NCBI RefSeq assembly: GCF_016482685.1
Contig: NZ_JACYHF010000016.1
Span: 1 to 64,000, forward strand
Reading direction: 5' to 3'
Origin: Streptomyces sp. DSM 110735
Lineage (GTDB): Bacteria > Actinomycetota > Actinomycetes > Streptomycetales > Streptomycetaceae
Length of the DNA stretch: 64,000 nucleotides
Shown here: piece after piece, positions 18,652-27,715 of the stretch
How the letters are laid out: the number at the start of each line of letters is the position of its first letter
Numbering within the stretch: position 1 is the first letter of the stretch
Notes under the pieces: generated by a model
The model's input: only the letters and a program-made list of their open reading frames with translations
What the model was told of the DNA's origin: nothing
The model's database searches: none
Made by a program: the position numbers and the translations under genes

Positions 18652-21060
18652 GTGAGACGCCTTCCCCACGGACGCCTTTCCCGCAGAGGCGCCACGGTCG
18701 GAGCCGCCCTGGTCTCCACCGCGGCCTTCCTGGCCGTCGGCATCCAGGCGAACCCCGCGGCAGCCCGGCCCGCCGCCCCCCACCCCAGCCCGCTGCGCAC
18801 CGGCGGTCTGGAGGCCAAGCTCACCCCCGCCCAGCACGCCGCGCTCCTCAAGAGCGCCAAGGGCGCCACCACCCAGACCGCCCGCACCCTCGGCCTCGGC
18901 GCCAAGGAGAAGCTGGTCGTCCGGGACGTCGTCAAGGACAACGACGGCACCGTGCACACCCGTTACGAGCGCACCTACGCGGGGCTGCCGGTCCTCGGCG
19001 GCGACCTCGTGGTGCACACCCCGCCCGCCTCCCTGGCCAAGGGCACGGTGAGCACCACCTTCAACAACAAGCGGACCCTCAAGGTCGCCTCCACCACCGC
19101 GACCGTCACCAAGTCCGCCGCGCAGTCCACGGCGCTCAAGGCCGCCAAGGCACTGAAGGCGGACAAGCCCGCCGCCGACAGCGCGCGCAAGGTGATCTGG
19201 GCCGGCTCCGGCACCCCGAAGCTCGCCTGGGAGTCCGTGATCGGCGGCTTCCAGGACGACGGCACCCCGAGCAAGCTGCACGTGATCACCGACGCGACCA
19301 CCGGCAAGGAGCTGTACCGCTACCAGGCGATCCAGACCGGTGTCGGCAACACCCAGTACAGCGGCCAGGTCACGCTGACCACCGCGCAGTCGGGCTCCAA
19401 CTACACCCTCACCGACAGCACGCGCGGCGGCCACAAGACGTACAATCTCAACCACGGCACCTCCGGCACCGGCACGCTGTTCTCCCAGACCAGCGACACC
19501 TGGGGCAACGGCACCACGTCCAACGCCGCCACGGCGGGCGCGGACGCCGCCTACGGCGCGCAGGAGACGTGGGACTTCTACAAGAACACGTTCGGCCGCA
19601 GCGGCATCAAGAACGACGGTGTCGGCGCCTACTCCCGCGCGCACTACGGCAACGCGTACGTGAACGCGTTCTGGGACGACTCCTGCTTCTGCATGACCTA
19701 CGGCGACGGCACGGGCAACAACGACCCGCTGACCTCGCTGGACGTCGCCGGTCACGAGATGAGCCACGGCGTCACCTCCAACACCGCCGGACTCAACTAC
19801 ACCGGTGAGTCGGGCGGGTTGAACGAGGCGACCTCCGACATCTTCGGCACGGGCGTGGAGTTCTACGCGAACAACAGCTCCGACCCGGGCGACTACCTCA
19901 TCGGCGAGAAGATCGACATCAACGGCGACGGCACGCCGCTGCGTTACATGGACAAGCCGAGCAAGGACGGCGCGTCGAAGGACAGTTGGTCCTCCAGCCT
20001 CGGCGGACTCGACGTGCACTACTCCTCGGGTCCGGCGAACCACTTCTTCTACCTGCTCTCCGAGGGCAGCGGCACCAAGGTCATCAACGGCGTCACCTAC
20101 AACAGCCCGACCTCCGACGGCGTCGCCGTCACCGGGATCGGCCGGGCCAAGGCGCTGCAGATCTGGTACAAGGCGCTGACGACGTACATGACGTCCAGCA
20201 CCAACTACGCCGCCGCCCGCACCGCCGCCCTCAACGCGGCCACCGCGCTCTACGGCGCCAACTCCGCCGAGTACGCGGCGGTCGGCAACGCCTTCGCCGG
20301 GATCAACGTCGGCAGCCACATCAACCCGCCCGCCGACGGGGTGACCGTCACCAACCCGGGCAGCCAGTCCGCCACCGTGGGCAAGGCGGTCAGCCTCCAG
20401 ATCCAGGCGAGCAGCACCAACAGCGGCGCGCTCAGCTACAGCGCCTCGGGGCTCCCCGCCGGGCTGTCCATCAACAGCTCCACCGGTCTGATCTCCGGCA
20501 CGCCCACCACCGCGGGCACCTCCAGCACCACCGTCACGGTGACCGACTCGGCGGGCAAGACCGGCACCGCTGCCTTCTCCTGGACGGTCAGCGCCACCGG
20601 CGGCGGCTGCTCCTCGACCCAGCTCCTGGCCAACCCCGGCTTCGAGTCGGGCAACACCGGCTGGACCGCGAGCAGCGGCGTCATCACCACCGACAGCGGG
20701 CAGGCCAGCCACGGCGGCTCGTACAAGGCGTGGCTCGACGGCTACGGCTCCTCGCACACCGACACGCTGTCCCAGTCGGTGACGATCCCCGCGGGCTGCA
20801 AGGCGTCGCTCACCTTCTGGCTGCACATCGACTCGGCGGAGACCACCACCAGCGCGCAGTACGACAAGCTGACGGTGACCGCCGGTTCGACCACGCTGGC
20901 GACGTACTCGAACCTCAACAAGGCGTCGGGCTACACCCAGAAGACCTTCGACCTGTCCTCGCTGGCGGGCCAGACGGTCACCCTGAAGTTCAACGGGGTC
21001 GAGGACTCCTCGCTCCAGACCAGCTTCGTGGTGGACGACACCGCCCTCACGACGAGCTGA
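18652..21060 (+). CDS. Secreted M4-family metalloprotease with C-terminal Ig-like and carbohydrate-binding-like domains
   Basis: 802 residues, exported. Signal peptide (RRGATVGAALVSTAAFLAVG...AAA, about 1-40), FTP/PepSY propeptide (about 60-240), thermolysin catalytic domain with AGHEMSHGV (zinc HExxH) and GLNEATSDIFG (third ligand Glu), and the M4 C-terminal helical domain ending near ANSAEYAAVGNAFAGINV. A putative-Ig (He_PIG) module follows (VTNPGSQSATVGKAVSL...GLPAGLSINSSTGLISGTP), then a terminal beta-sandwich (LLANPGFESGNTGWTASSG...SSFVVDDTALTTS) typical of substrate-binding modules. The protease matures by propeptide cleavage and degrades extracellular protein. Start GTG 18652 with GGAGGAG upstream. 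Confidence 0.95.
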   Translation: MRRLPHGRLSRRGATVGAALVSTAAFLAVGIQANPAAARPAAPHPSPLRTGGLEAKLTPAQHAALLKSAKGATTQTARTLGLGAKEKLVVRDVVKDNDGTVHTRYERTYAGLPVLGGDLVVHTPPASLAKGTVSTTFNNKRTLKVASTTATVTKSAAQSTALKAAKALKADKPAADSARKVIWAGSGTPKLAWESVIGGFQDDGTPSKLHVITDATTGKELYRYQAIQTGVGNTQYSGQVTLTTAQSGSNYTLTDSTRGGHKTYNLNHGTSGTGTLFSQTSDTWGNGTTSNAATAGADAAYGAQETWDFYKNTFGRSGIKNDGVGAYSRAHYGNAYVNAFWDDSCFCMTYGDGTGNNDPLTSLDVAGHEMSHGVTSNTAGLNYTGESGGLNEATSDIFGTGVEFYANNSSDPGDYLIGEKIDINGDGTPLRYMDKPSKDGASKDSWSSSLGGLDVHYSSGPANHFFYLLSEGSGTKVINGVTYNSPTSDGVAVTGIGRAKALQIWYKALTTYMTSSTNYAAARTAALNAATALYGANSAEYAAVGNAFAGINVGSHINPPADGVTVTNPGSQSATVGKAVSLQIQASSTNSGALSYSASGLPAGLSINSSTGLISGTPTTAGTSSTTVTVTDSAGKTGTAAFSWTVSATGGGCSSTQLLANPGFESGNTGWTASSGVITTDSGQASHGGSYKAWLDGYGSSHTDTLSQSVTIPAGCKASLTFWLHIDSAETTTSAQYDKLTVTAGSTTLATYSNLNKASGYTQKTFDLSSLAGQTVTLKFNGVEDSSLQTSFVVDDTALTTS

Positions 21061-21073
21061 CCTGCGCACACCG

Positions 21074-21121
21074 CGACGCGGCCCCCGTGCACGGAACCTT
21101 CCGTGCACGGGGGCCGCGTCG
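21074..21121. terminator. Bidirectional terminator between the M4 protease and GH64 genes
   Basis: Perfect 21-bp stem (21074-21094 with 21101-21121) and a 6-base loop, lying between two convergent genes. Confidence 0.92.
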
Positions 21122-21139
21122 TGTGCGGGTGGGCTGCGC

Positions 21140-22336
21140 TCAGCTCAGCGGGTCGAGCGTGAGGTACGCCGTCTGCGGGTTGCCGTCGTTGACGAGCGAC
21201 TCGTGGTTGCCGACGTCGTCGAACGCGAACGCGTACGCCTTGCCGTCGGCCATCTGGGAGTGAATCGCCTTGGCGTACTGGTTCGTCACCCCGTCCTGGT
21301 AGAAACCGGCGTCCGAGGAGTCCGGCTGGTTGGGGTTGGTGAGCAGGGTGGAGCGGTTGTAACCGGCGCACAGAGTACGGGAGATGGGGCCCCGCACCTG
21401 GTCGTTCGGCGCGTCAAGCAGGTTGTGGCAGCCGAAGATGCTGCCCGCGTCCGGCTTCTGGAAGCTGGTCACGACCGCGCCGGAGGAGTTGGTGAAGTTC
21501 ATGACGTTGCCCGAAACCCGCCCGAAGTACTTGGTGCCCGGCTGGTCCGTGAACGGCGTGACCGTCAGGGTCTGCGAGGAGTACTTCTGCCAGACCCGGT
21601 TGACGTAGTCGTCCATCACGTTGGAGGGCAGCGCCCCGGTCTCCACGCCGTACAGCGGGGAGAGCGCGCGCAGCACGGTGCCGTCCGAGCGGGTCTGGAC
21701 CAGGCCCGACCAACCGGACTTGCCGCGCAGCGTGTTCAGCACGTTCGTGTAGCCACCGGACTTGAGGTGACCCGTGCTGACGGTCGACCCGTCACCACGC
21801 TTGACCCCGACCGCGTACGGCGCCGAGAACATGTCGACCTGCGTGCTGTTGAGCCACAGACCGCCGTCGTTCAGCGTGTACTCGGACCAACTGAACAGGG
21901 TGTCGCGGTTGGGGTCCGAGGGGTTCTGCACGGCCGGCTGGACCAGACCGCCGGTGGTGAGCCGGAAGTCGAGCTTCTTGCCGTAGGAGAAGTAGATCCG
22001 GCCGGAGAACTTCGGTATCCGGATCGTGGCGGTCTGGCCGGGACCTGGCCCGGCGATCGAGGCGTCGGGCGCGGGGGTCGGCGGGTTGCCGCCCGCGGGC
22101 CAGGCGTGGAAGCCGCCGTTCGCGTCGGCCCAGCCCTGGCGTCCCGAGGACAACTGGGTGCCCAGGTCGTAGATGTAGACCTGGTCACCCCGGCCCGAGT
22201 TGTTCGTGATCTGGAGCGGGATCGTGTCCGGCACCGCCGCACTGGCCTGCTGCGGCGCACCGAACACGACCACCCCGCCGACCAGGGCGGCCACAGCCGC
22301 CGCGCTCGTCGCGAACCGCGGGATTCTTCGAGTCAA
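21140..22336 (-). CDS. Secreted GH64 beta-1,3-glucanase
   Basis: 398 residues with a signal peptide (RRIPRFATSAAAVAALVGGVVVFGAPQQASA). The mature enzyme opens VPDTIPLQITNNSGRGDQVYIYDLG, the N-terminal beta-barrel of GH64 laminaripentaose-producing glucanases, and contains GRIYFSYGKKLDFRL, SEYTLNDGGLWLNSTQVDMFSAPYAV (catalytic-cleft Glu/Asp region) and IFGCHNLLDAPND. It hydrolyses beta-1,3-glucan such as fungal cell wall. The likely start is TTG at 22336, 7 bases after GGAGG. No carbohydrate-binding module follows, unlike some homologues. A CebR-like palindrome controls its promoter. Confidence 0.93.
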   Translation of the reverse strand: MTRRIPRFATSAAAVAALVGGVVVFGAPQQASAAVPDTIPLQITNNSGRGDQVYIYDLGTQLSSGRQGWADANGGFHAWPAGGNPPTPAPDASIAGPGPGQTATIRIPKFSGRIYFSYGKKLDFRLTTGGLVQPAVQNPSDPNRDTLFSWSEYTLNDGGLWLNSTQVDMFSAPYAVGVKRGDGSTVSTGHLKSGGYTNVLNTLRGKSGWSGLVQTRSDGTVLRALSPLYGVETGALPSNVMDDYVNRVWQKYSSQTLTVTPFTDQPGTKYFGRVSGNVMNFTNSSGAVVTSFQKPDAGSIFGCHNLLDAPNDQVRGPISRTLCAGYNRSTLLTNPNQPDSSDAGFYQDGVTNQYAKAIHSQMADGKAYAFAFDDVGNHESLVNDGNPQTAYLTLDPLS

Positions 22337-22390
22337 CTCTCCACCTCCGTGTGGGGATCGGGGCGGAACGGAAATTGGTCCGTACCTGCA

Positions 22391-22404
22391 TGAGAGCGCT
22401 CTCA
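22391..22404. promoter_or_regulatory. CebR-like LacI-family operator
   Basis: Perfect 14-bp palindrome TGAGAGCGCTCTCA, centred 61 bp upstream of the GH64 start. It differs by one symmetric base pair from the CebR box TGGGAGCGCTCCCA known in Streptomyces and abuts the proposed -10, so a LacI-type repressor here would block the promoter. Confidence 0.75.
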
Positions 22405-22432
22405 GAGTGCGGGCGGAACGGGGGACTGTCAA
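22404..22432 (-). promoter_or_regulatory. Promoter of the GH64 gene
   Basis: On the minus strand a consensus -35 TTGACA (22427-22432), a 17-bp spacer and -10 CACTCT (22404-22409). It starts at the end of the GNAT gene. The operator touches the downstream edge of the -10. Confidence 0.6.
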
Positions 22433-22996
22433 TTACTCCGGCCGGATACGTTCCGTGATCATGTCCTCGTCGTCCCACCGAGGCACCGTCACGCTGCCAC
22501 TCTCCCAGTCCCGCCGGAGGATCGCGTACCCGACCGCGTCGTGCACCGACCCGTCGGCTCCCGGCCACGCGTCGCGGTAATGCGCCTCCTTGGCATACCC
22601 GCACCGCCGGAAGGCGCGCCGCATCGCCGCGTTGTCCTGCCGGGTGGTGCCCTCGATCCGCCGGACGCGCGGGAACTCCTCGAACAGATACCGCGTGAGC
22701 CAGGTCAGGGCGGTGCCGCCGATGCCCGTGCCGCGCCACCGGGACCGGACGCGCAGGTCGAACAGAGGGGTGTCGTCGGCCAGATCCATCAGGCGGATCA
22801 GCCCCGCCGTGCCGTCGCCCGCGACGATCCAGAAGGCCCGGTTCTCCTCGCCGTCGTACCTGCCCTCGGAGATCCACCGCCGGACCTCGTCCACCCCGGG
22901 CGCGGCCGAGGCGTGGAACGGCCAGGTGTCGCCGGTGAGGAAGTCCACGAGGGCGTCGGCCTCGGAGGGGGCGAAGCGCCGGAAGGTGAGGTCCAT
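22433..22996 (-). CDS. GNAT-family N-acetyltransferase
   Basis: 187 residues. The acetyl-CoA binding motif A is RSRWRGTGIGGTALTWLTRYLF (about 87-108), followed by RRIEGTTRQDNAAMRRAFRRCGYAKEAHYRDAW (motif B). The substrate cannot be told. Start ATG 22996. Lies directly upstream of the GH64 gene but is separated from it by that gene's own promoter. Confidence 0.9.
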   Translation of the reverse strand: MDLTFRRFAPSEADALVDFLTGDTWPFHASAAPGVDEVRRWISEGRYDGEENRAFWIVAGDGTAGLIRLMDLADDTPLFDLRVRSRWRGTGIGGTALTWLTRYLFEEFPRVRRIEGTTRQDNAAMRRAFRRCGYAKEAHYRDAWPGADGSVHDAVGYAILRRDWESGSVTVPRWDDEDMITERIRPE

Positions 22997-23059
22997 CGCA
23001 GCACCTTATGGAGCGCGCGGGTGTGGCCGGTAGCGAATTGTCCGCCGGGGCACGCCGCG

Positions 23060-23815
23060 TCAGAACGTCCGGTGCAGCAGGTCCAGCAGGGCGCGCCAGT
23101 GGCGTTCGGCCGCCTCCTCGTCGTACTCCGTCGTGTCCGACTGGGTGTAGCCGTGGCGGGCACCCGGGTAGACCTCGGCGGTGTGGCGGACGCCCGCCGT
23201 GGTGAGGGCGTCGTCGAGGCGGTCGATCTGCTCCCGGGGCAGGGAGTGGTCCTGGTCGGCGTGGCCGAAGTACAGCTCCGCGGTGATGTTGCCGGCGCCG
23301 AGGTGGGGGCTGTCGGGTTCCTCGGTGGCGAGGTTGCCGCCGTGGAAGCCGGCGCCTGCCGCGACGCGGTCGGGGTGGGTGGCAGCCGTACGGAGCACCA
23401 GGCGGGCGCCCATGCAGTAGCCGACCAGGGCGACCGGGCCGTCCGCGACCAGCGGGTCGGCGGCCATCCGGTCCAGGAAGGCGTCCGCGTCGCGCTCCGC
23501 CTGCTCGGGAGTCAGGGAGCCGACGAGCGGGCCGAGACGCCGCCAGATGGACGGGTCGGCGCCCGGGTCGATGAACTCGGGCAGCTCCACGACCGGCGCC
23601 GCGCCCCGGCGGTAGAACACGTTCGGCACCAGGACCGTGTACCCCTCGGCGGCCAGCCGGTCCGCCATCTCCCGCAGCCGGGGCCGCAGTCCGTAGGCGT
23701 CCTGGTAGAACAGGACGCCCGGGTGCGGCTTTCCGTCCGCCGGGTGGACGAGATAGGCGTCGGCGACGCCGTCCTTCGTCGGGATCTCCACGTTCGTGCC
23801 CTCGACGGCGGTCAT
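23060..23815 (-). CDS. Dienelactone hydrolase family protein
   Basis: 251 residues, alpha/beta hydrolase fold. Nucleophile motif GYCMGAR (Cys in place of Ser, as in dienelactone hydrolase), Asp in YFGHADQDHSLP and His in PGARHGYTQSD. It opens MTAVEGTNVEIPTKDGVADAYLVHP. Natural substrate unknown; true dienelactone hydrolases act in chloroaromatic breakdown, but no such genes are near. Start ATG 23815; the frame extends to 23890 without a better start. Confidence 0.9.
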   Translation of the reverse strand: MTAVEGTNVEIPTKDGVADAYLVHPADGKPHPGVLFYQDAYGLRPRLREMADRLAAEGYTVLVPNVFYRRGAAPVVELPEFIDPGADPSIWRRLGPLVGSLTPEQAERDADAFLDRMAADPLVADGPVALVGYCMGARLVLRTAATHPDRVAAGAGFHGGNLATEEPDSPHLGAGNITAELYFGHADQDHSLPREQIDRLDDALTTAGVRHTAEVYPGARHGYTQSDTTEYDEEAAERHWRALLDLLHRTF

Positions 23816-23920
23816 CGCTCGAAGCCTCCTGGCGTCACCGGCGCCCGGCCAGATGCCCCGGCGCCCCTCCCGGCTCATGCTGCCACGCAAGATCCGCGAG
23901 AGAGCGCCCGGCCCGCCGCC

Positions 23921-24541
23921 TCACTCGAACAGCGACACGTCCCCCGCGCCCCGGCGCACGATCTCCGGCTCCCCGCCGGAGAAGTCCACCACCGTGGTCG
24001 GCTCCGTGCCGCACTCCCCGGAGTCCACCACCGCGTCCACCACATGGTCGAGCCGGTCCTTGATCTCCCAGCCCTGCGTCGGCGGCTCCGCCTCGTCCGG
24101 CAGCAGCAGCGTGCTCGACACCAGCGGCTCGCCCAGCTCCGCAAGCAACGCCTGCGTCACCACATGGTCCGGGATGCGCACCCCCACCGTCCGCTTCTTC
24201 GGATGCAGCAACTTGCGCGGCACCTCACGCGTGGCGGGCAGGATGAAGGTGTAACTCCCGGGCGTCGCCGCCTTGATCGCGCGGAACACGTCGTTGTCGA
24301 TCTGCACGAACTGTCCGAGCTGCGCGAAGTCCCGGCACATCAGCGTGAAATGGTGCCGGTCGTCCAGATGACGGATCGAGCGGATGCGCTCCATGCCGTC
24401 CTTGCTGCCCAGTTGGCAGCCCAGCGCGTAACAGGAGTCCGTGGGATACGCGATCAGCGCCCCCGAACGGACCGCGTCGGCGATCTGCGCGACGGCGCGC
24501 GGCTGCGGGTTGTCGGGATGCACGTCGTAATACTTCGCCAT
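23921..24541 (-). CDS. YciO/YrdC/Sua5-family protein (threonylcarbamoyl-AMP synthase-like)
   Basis: 206 residues. LIAYPTDSCYALGCQLGSKDGMERI, RSIRHLDDRHHFTLMCRDF and KKRTVGVRIPDHVVTQALL match the YrdC fold, closest to the YciO branch. YrdC/Sua5 make threonylcarbamoyl-AMP for tRNA t6A; YciO proteins are weaker or of uncertain role. The KR...SxN set of true TsaC is only partly present, so I call it YciO-like. Start ATG 24541. Confidence 0.88.
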   Translation of the reverse strand: MAKYYDVHPDNPQPRAVAQIADAVRSGALIAYPTDSCYALGCQLGSKDGMERIRSIRHLDDRHHFTLMCRDFAQLGQFVQIDNDVFRAIKAATPGSYTFILPATREVPRKLLHPKKRTVGVRIPDHVVTQALLAELGEPLVSSTLLLPDEAEPPTQGWEIKDRLDHVVDAVVDSGECGTEPTTVVDFSGGEPEIVRRGAGDVSLFE

Positions 24542-24702
24542 CCGCCGAGCTTAAGCCGTCCCCGCGTTCCGCACGCGCACCCCGCCCGCGCGGCCCCCAC
24601 CGCGCCGTGTTCTGCGGCACACCCAGGCGTCACACGCCCGCACTTCGGGTAACGTCCACCGACGAAACCCGAGGTCAGCAGCGATATGAGGAGCGAGACG
24701 AC

Positions 24703-26208
24703 GTGGCCGCCCGAGCAGCCGACGGCCCCCGGGAGCCGTACGGCCCCGACGCCCCCTGGGCGGAGCAACTGCTCGACCAGCTCCGCCCCGCCGCCCGCGA
24801 CCCGCGCCGCGTCGTCGCGTGGCTCGCCCAGACCGTCCACGCCTCGGTCAGCCTCCAGGACGCGCACGGCACCGTCCTCGCGGGCGACCCCCTGCCGCTC
24901 GACGCCGCGCTCGTCGGCCGCGTCGCCCGGGGCGGACTCTCCTCCGCCGCCCTGGAGGAGGACGGCCGCCACCTCCGGCTCACCACGACCACCGGCGCCG
25001 CCCTCGCCGTCGCCCGCGCCGAACCCTTCGACCGCCGCGCCGCCGAGATCGTCCACCGCACCGCCACCGTCCTCGCCCTCCTGCTGCGCGAGGCGGAACT
25101 CGCCGACGCCGGACGCCGGTTGCGCCGCGCCTCCGCCGACCTGCGCCTGGCGATCCTGCAACTGCTCATGGTCGAGGAGGTCGTCTCCGCCCGCCGCGTC
25201 GCCGCCGGACTCTGGCCCGGTCTGCTCGAAGCGGACACCGCCCGCGTCTACGTCGTCGAGGCGTCCCCCGCCGAACGAGACGCCCTCGCCGAGGGTTGCG
25301 CCCGGGCCACCGAGGGCGGCGCGCTCGTCGTGCGCTGCCCCGCCATGGACGGCCACGTCATCGTCGTCAGCCCCGCCCCCGCCGCAGGACAGCGGCTGCG
25401 CGCCCTCCTCGGCGACCGCCCCGGCGTCTACCTCGGCGGCAGCACCCGCCAGCGCCTCGCCCGCACCGCCACCGCCTACGGACAGGCCGTCAGCGCCCTC
25501 GCCGTCGCCCGCCACCGCCCCGACCGCAGCGCCGTCTACGCCGAACGCACCCACCCCGAGCGGCTGTTGGACCCCGCCGCCCTGCGCGCCTGGTCCGCCG
25601 CCCTGCTCCGCCCGCTCGACACCCTGCCCCACCACATCCGCGCCGAACTCCTCGCCACCACCCGGCTCGGCCTCGACTTCACCGCCGTCAACGCCGCCAA
25701 AGTGCTCGGCGTCAGCCGCAACACCGTCCGCGCCCGCATGGACCGCGTCGCCGCCCTGCTCGGCACCGACCTGACCGACCTCACCGCACGCGCCGCCGTA
25801 CGCCTCGCCCTCGTCACCGAAGCCGCGCACGGACCGTACGACCCCGCCGCCGCCCGCCCCCGTACGCCCGCCGGACTCGGCGGACTGCTCGGCTCGCCCG
25901 CGCTGCGCGAGTGGGCCGGCACCCTGCTCGGCCGCCTCGACGACGACGGCCGGGACCTGCGCGGCACCCTGCGCGCCTGGATCGCCGCCGGGGCCAACGC
26001 CGAACGCGCCGCCCGTGAACGGGGCGTCCACGCCCAGACCGTGCGCGAGCACGTCCGGGCCGCCGAACCCGTCCTGGAACGGCAGTTGCTGGCGGGCGGC
26101 ACCGATCTGTACGAGGTGGTCCTCGCCCATCTGGCCTGCGGCGACCTCCGTCCGCCCCCGCACGACGGATCGAACGGGGACCAAGCGGACGCCCCTGTGC
26201 ACGAGTGA
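24703..26208 (+). CDS. PucR/CdaR-type helix-turn-helix regulator
   Basis: 501 residues. A GAF-like N-terminal part (VHASVSLQDAHGTVLAGDPL, about 45-130), a long central region (LAILQLLMVEEVVSARRVAAGLWPGLLEADTARVYVV) and a PucR-type HTH (LLATTRLGLDFTAVNAAKVLGVSRNTVRARMDRVAALLGTDL, about 325-365). A second HTH-like repeat lies at the C-terminus (AWIAAGANAERAARERGVHAQTVREHV, about 427-455). Two PucR-type DNA-binding modules in one chain is unusual. Start GTG 24703 with GAGGAG 10 bases upstream. Target unknown. Confidence 0.82.
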   Translation: MAARAADGPREPYGPDAPWAEQLLDQLRPAARDPRRVVAWLAQTVHASVSLQDAHGTVLAGDPLPLDAALVGRVARGGLSSAALEEDGRHLRLTTTTGAALAVARAEPFDRRAAEIVHRTATVLALLLREAELADAGRRLRRASADLRLAILQLLMVEEVVSARRVAAGLWPGLLEADTARVYVVEASPAERDALAEGCARATEGGALVVRCPAMDGHVIVVSPAPAAGQRLRALLGDRPGVYLGGSTRQRLARTATAYGQAVSALAVARHRPDRSAVYAERTHPERLLDPAALRAWSAALLRPLDTLPHHIRAELLATTRLGLDFTAVNAAKVLGVSRNTVRARMDRVAALLGTDLTDLTARAAVRLALVTEAAHGPYDPAAARPRTPAGLGGLLGSPALREWAGTLLGRLDDDGRDLRGTLRAWIAAGANAERAARERGVHAQTVREHVRAAEPVLERQLLAGGTDLYEVVLAHLACGDLRPPPHDGSNGDQADAPVHE

Positions 26209-26369
26209 GTGGTCGCCGCCCCGGACCGGGCACGGACGCGATGGCCACCACCGCGCGCCGCGCGTAGATTCGACGGTCGGTGGGGCACGACCGGAGCGGG
26301 GGACCGGTCGGGGCCCCGCCCCCTTGTGCCGTCCTGCTTCGCGGCAGCTCAGCCCTGCTTGGCGGCCAC

Positions 26370-27617
26370 TCAGCGCGCCGCGGGCTGCGCGGGCAGGTCG
26401 AAGACGTGTCCCGGGGAGATGATCCGCGTGATCGCCTGCCCGAACAGCGTGCTCGGCTCCTGCCCGTCGTGGTCGATGTCGGTGTTCAGCAGCACCACGA
26501 GCGTGGTCCGCGCCGAGGGCAGATAGACGGTCAGCGACTCGTACCCCGGCAGCGAGCCGTTGTGCCCGATCCAGCCGTGCACGTCGAAGATGCCGAGCCC
26601 GTACCCCGCGCCCGGCACGCCCGTCGGCGGGGTCACCAGGCGCTGGCGCTGCGTCGACGCGTCGAGCATCCTTCTGCCGTCGGGGAGTTCACCCGTCGCC
26701 ACCGTGGGAGCCCATGTCCGCAGATCGTCCAGCGTGGAGACCATCGCGCCCGCCGCCCAGCCCCAGGACGGGTTCCAGCCCGCCGTCTCCTCGACCTTCC
26801 CGTCGGCGGTCTGGTTCGTGTACCCCTGCGGATGCGGCTTCGGGAACTCCGCGCCGGACGGGAACGACGTACGGTTCATCCCCGCCGGGTCCAGGATGTG
26901 CTCCTGGATGTAGTCGCCGAGTTGCTGCCCGCTTTGCTGCTCCACGACCAGGCCGAGCAGGATCAGATTGGTGTTGGAGTAGTCGAACTTCCGCCCCGGC
27001 TCGAAGAGCGGCGGGTGCTTGAAGGCGTAGTCCAGCAGCTCGCGCGGGGTGAAGGAGCGCTGCGGATCGGAGGTCAGCGCCTTGAAGAAGTCCGGGTCGT
27101 CCGAGTAGTTGTACAGTCCGCTGCGCATCCCGGCCAGTTGCCGCAGGGTGATCCTGTCGCCGTTCGGGACACCGCCGATGTACTTGGCGATCGGGTCGTC
27201 CAGCGAGACCTTCCCCTGGTCCACGAGCTGGAGCAGCGCGGTGACCGTGAACGTCTTGGTCTCGCTGCCGATCCGCGTGTACAGGTCCGGCGCCATCCGG
27301 CGCCCGTCGCCCTTGTCGGCCACCCCGAAGGAGCGGACGTAACTTCCCTCGTCCGGCGTCCAGATGCCGACCGTCACCCCCGGCACCCGCGCCTCGTCCA
27401 TCACCTTGCGCACGGCGTCGTCCAGTCGGTCCGCAACCTCGGGCGTCAGCGCGCGCACCCCGCCGTCGGAGCTGTCCGACGGGGAGGGGCTGGGCGCGGC
27501 GGACGGTGCGAGCAGCGGGGCGGCTCCCGCCGGAGCGGCGGCGAGCGGCAGAGCGAGCGCCACGGCGGCCAGAGCGGCGGCCGTCCCCCGGCGCGTGCGT
27601 ACGGGTGAACGGGGCAT
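26370..27617 (-). CDS. Secreted serine hydrolase, beta-lactamase/D-Ala-D-Ala carboxypeptidase family
   Basis: 415 residues with a signal peptide (RRGTAAALAAVALALPLAAAPAGA) and a Ser/Pro linker (PSAAPSPSPSDSSDG). Class C beta-lactamase fold: SETK (SxxK, nucleophile Ser) in YTRIGSETKTFTVTALLQLV, YSNTN (YxN) in FDYSNTNLILLGLVVE and HNG in GWIGHNGSLPGY. This is the serine-type carboxypeptidase/esterase group of Streptomyces. Start ATG 27617 with GGAGGC upstream; two 20-bp direct repeats lie just before it. Confidence 0.92.
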   Translation of the reverse strand: MPRSPVRTRRGTAAALAAVALALPLAAAPAGAAPLLAPSAAPSPSPSDSSDGGVRALTPEVADRLDDAVRKVMDEARVPGVTVGIWTPDEGSYVRSFGVADKGDGRRMAPDLYTRIGSETKTFTVTALLQLVDQGKVSLDDPIAKYIGGVPNGDRITLRQLAGMRSGLYNYSDDPDFFKALTSDPQRSFTPRELLDYAFKHPPLFEPGRKFDYSNTNLILLGLVVEQQSGQQLGDYIQEHILDPAGMNRTSFPSGAEFPKPHPQGYTNQTADGKVEETAGWNPSWGWAAGAMVSTLDDLRTWAPTVATGELPDGRRMLDASTQRQRLVTPPTGVPGAGYGLGIFDVHGWIGHNGSLPGYESLTVYLPSARTTLVVLLNTDIDHDGQEPSTLFGQAITRIISPGHVFDLPAQPAAR

Positions 27618-27630
27618 GGGCTGCCTCCAA

Positions 27631-27670
27631 GCACCTCGGACACGACCGTGGCACCTGGGGCACGACCGTG
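27631..27670. repeat. Two tandem 20-bp direct repeats upstream of the serine hydrolase
   Basis: Units 27631-27650 and 27651-27670 agree at 17 of 20 positions, and each ends in the self-complementary-ended CACGACCGTG (CACG-AC-CGTG). The 20-bp period places the two palindromes two helical turns apart, as for a cooperative regulator site. They lie 14-53 bp upstream of the start of the minus-strand gene, in its promoter/leader. Confidence 0.7.
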
Positions 27671-27715
27671 CGGTGGGCGAGACGTCGACGACCCGAAGTC
27701 CCAGCATAGGAGCGC

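Noticed and set aside
18610..21108. 832-codon minus-strand frame opposite the M4 protease
   Set aside because: Shadow frame created by GC-rich codons; no start signal and no recognisable domain.
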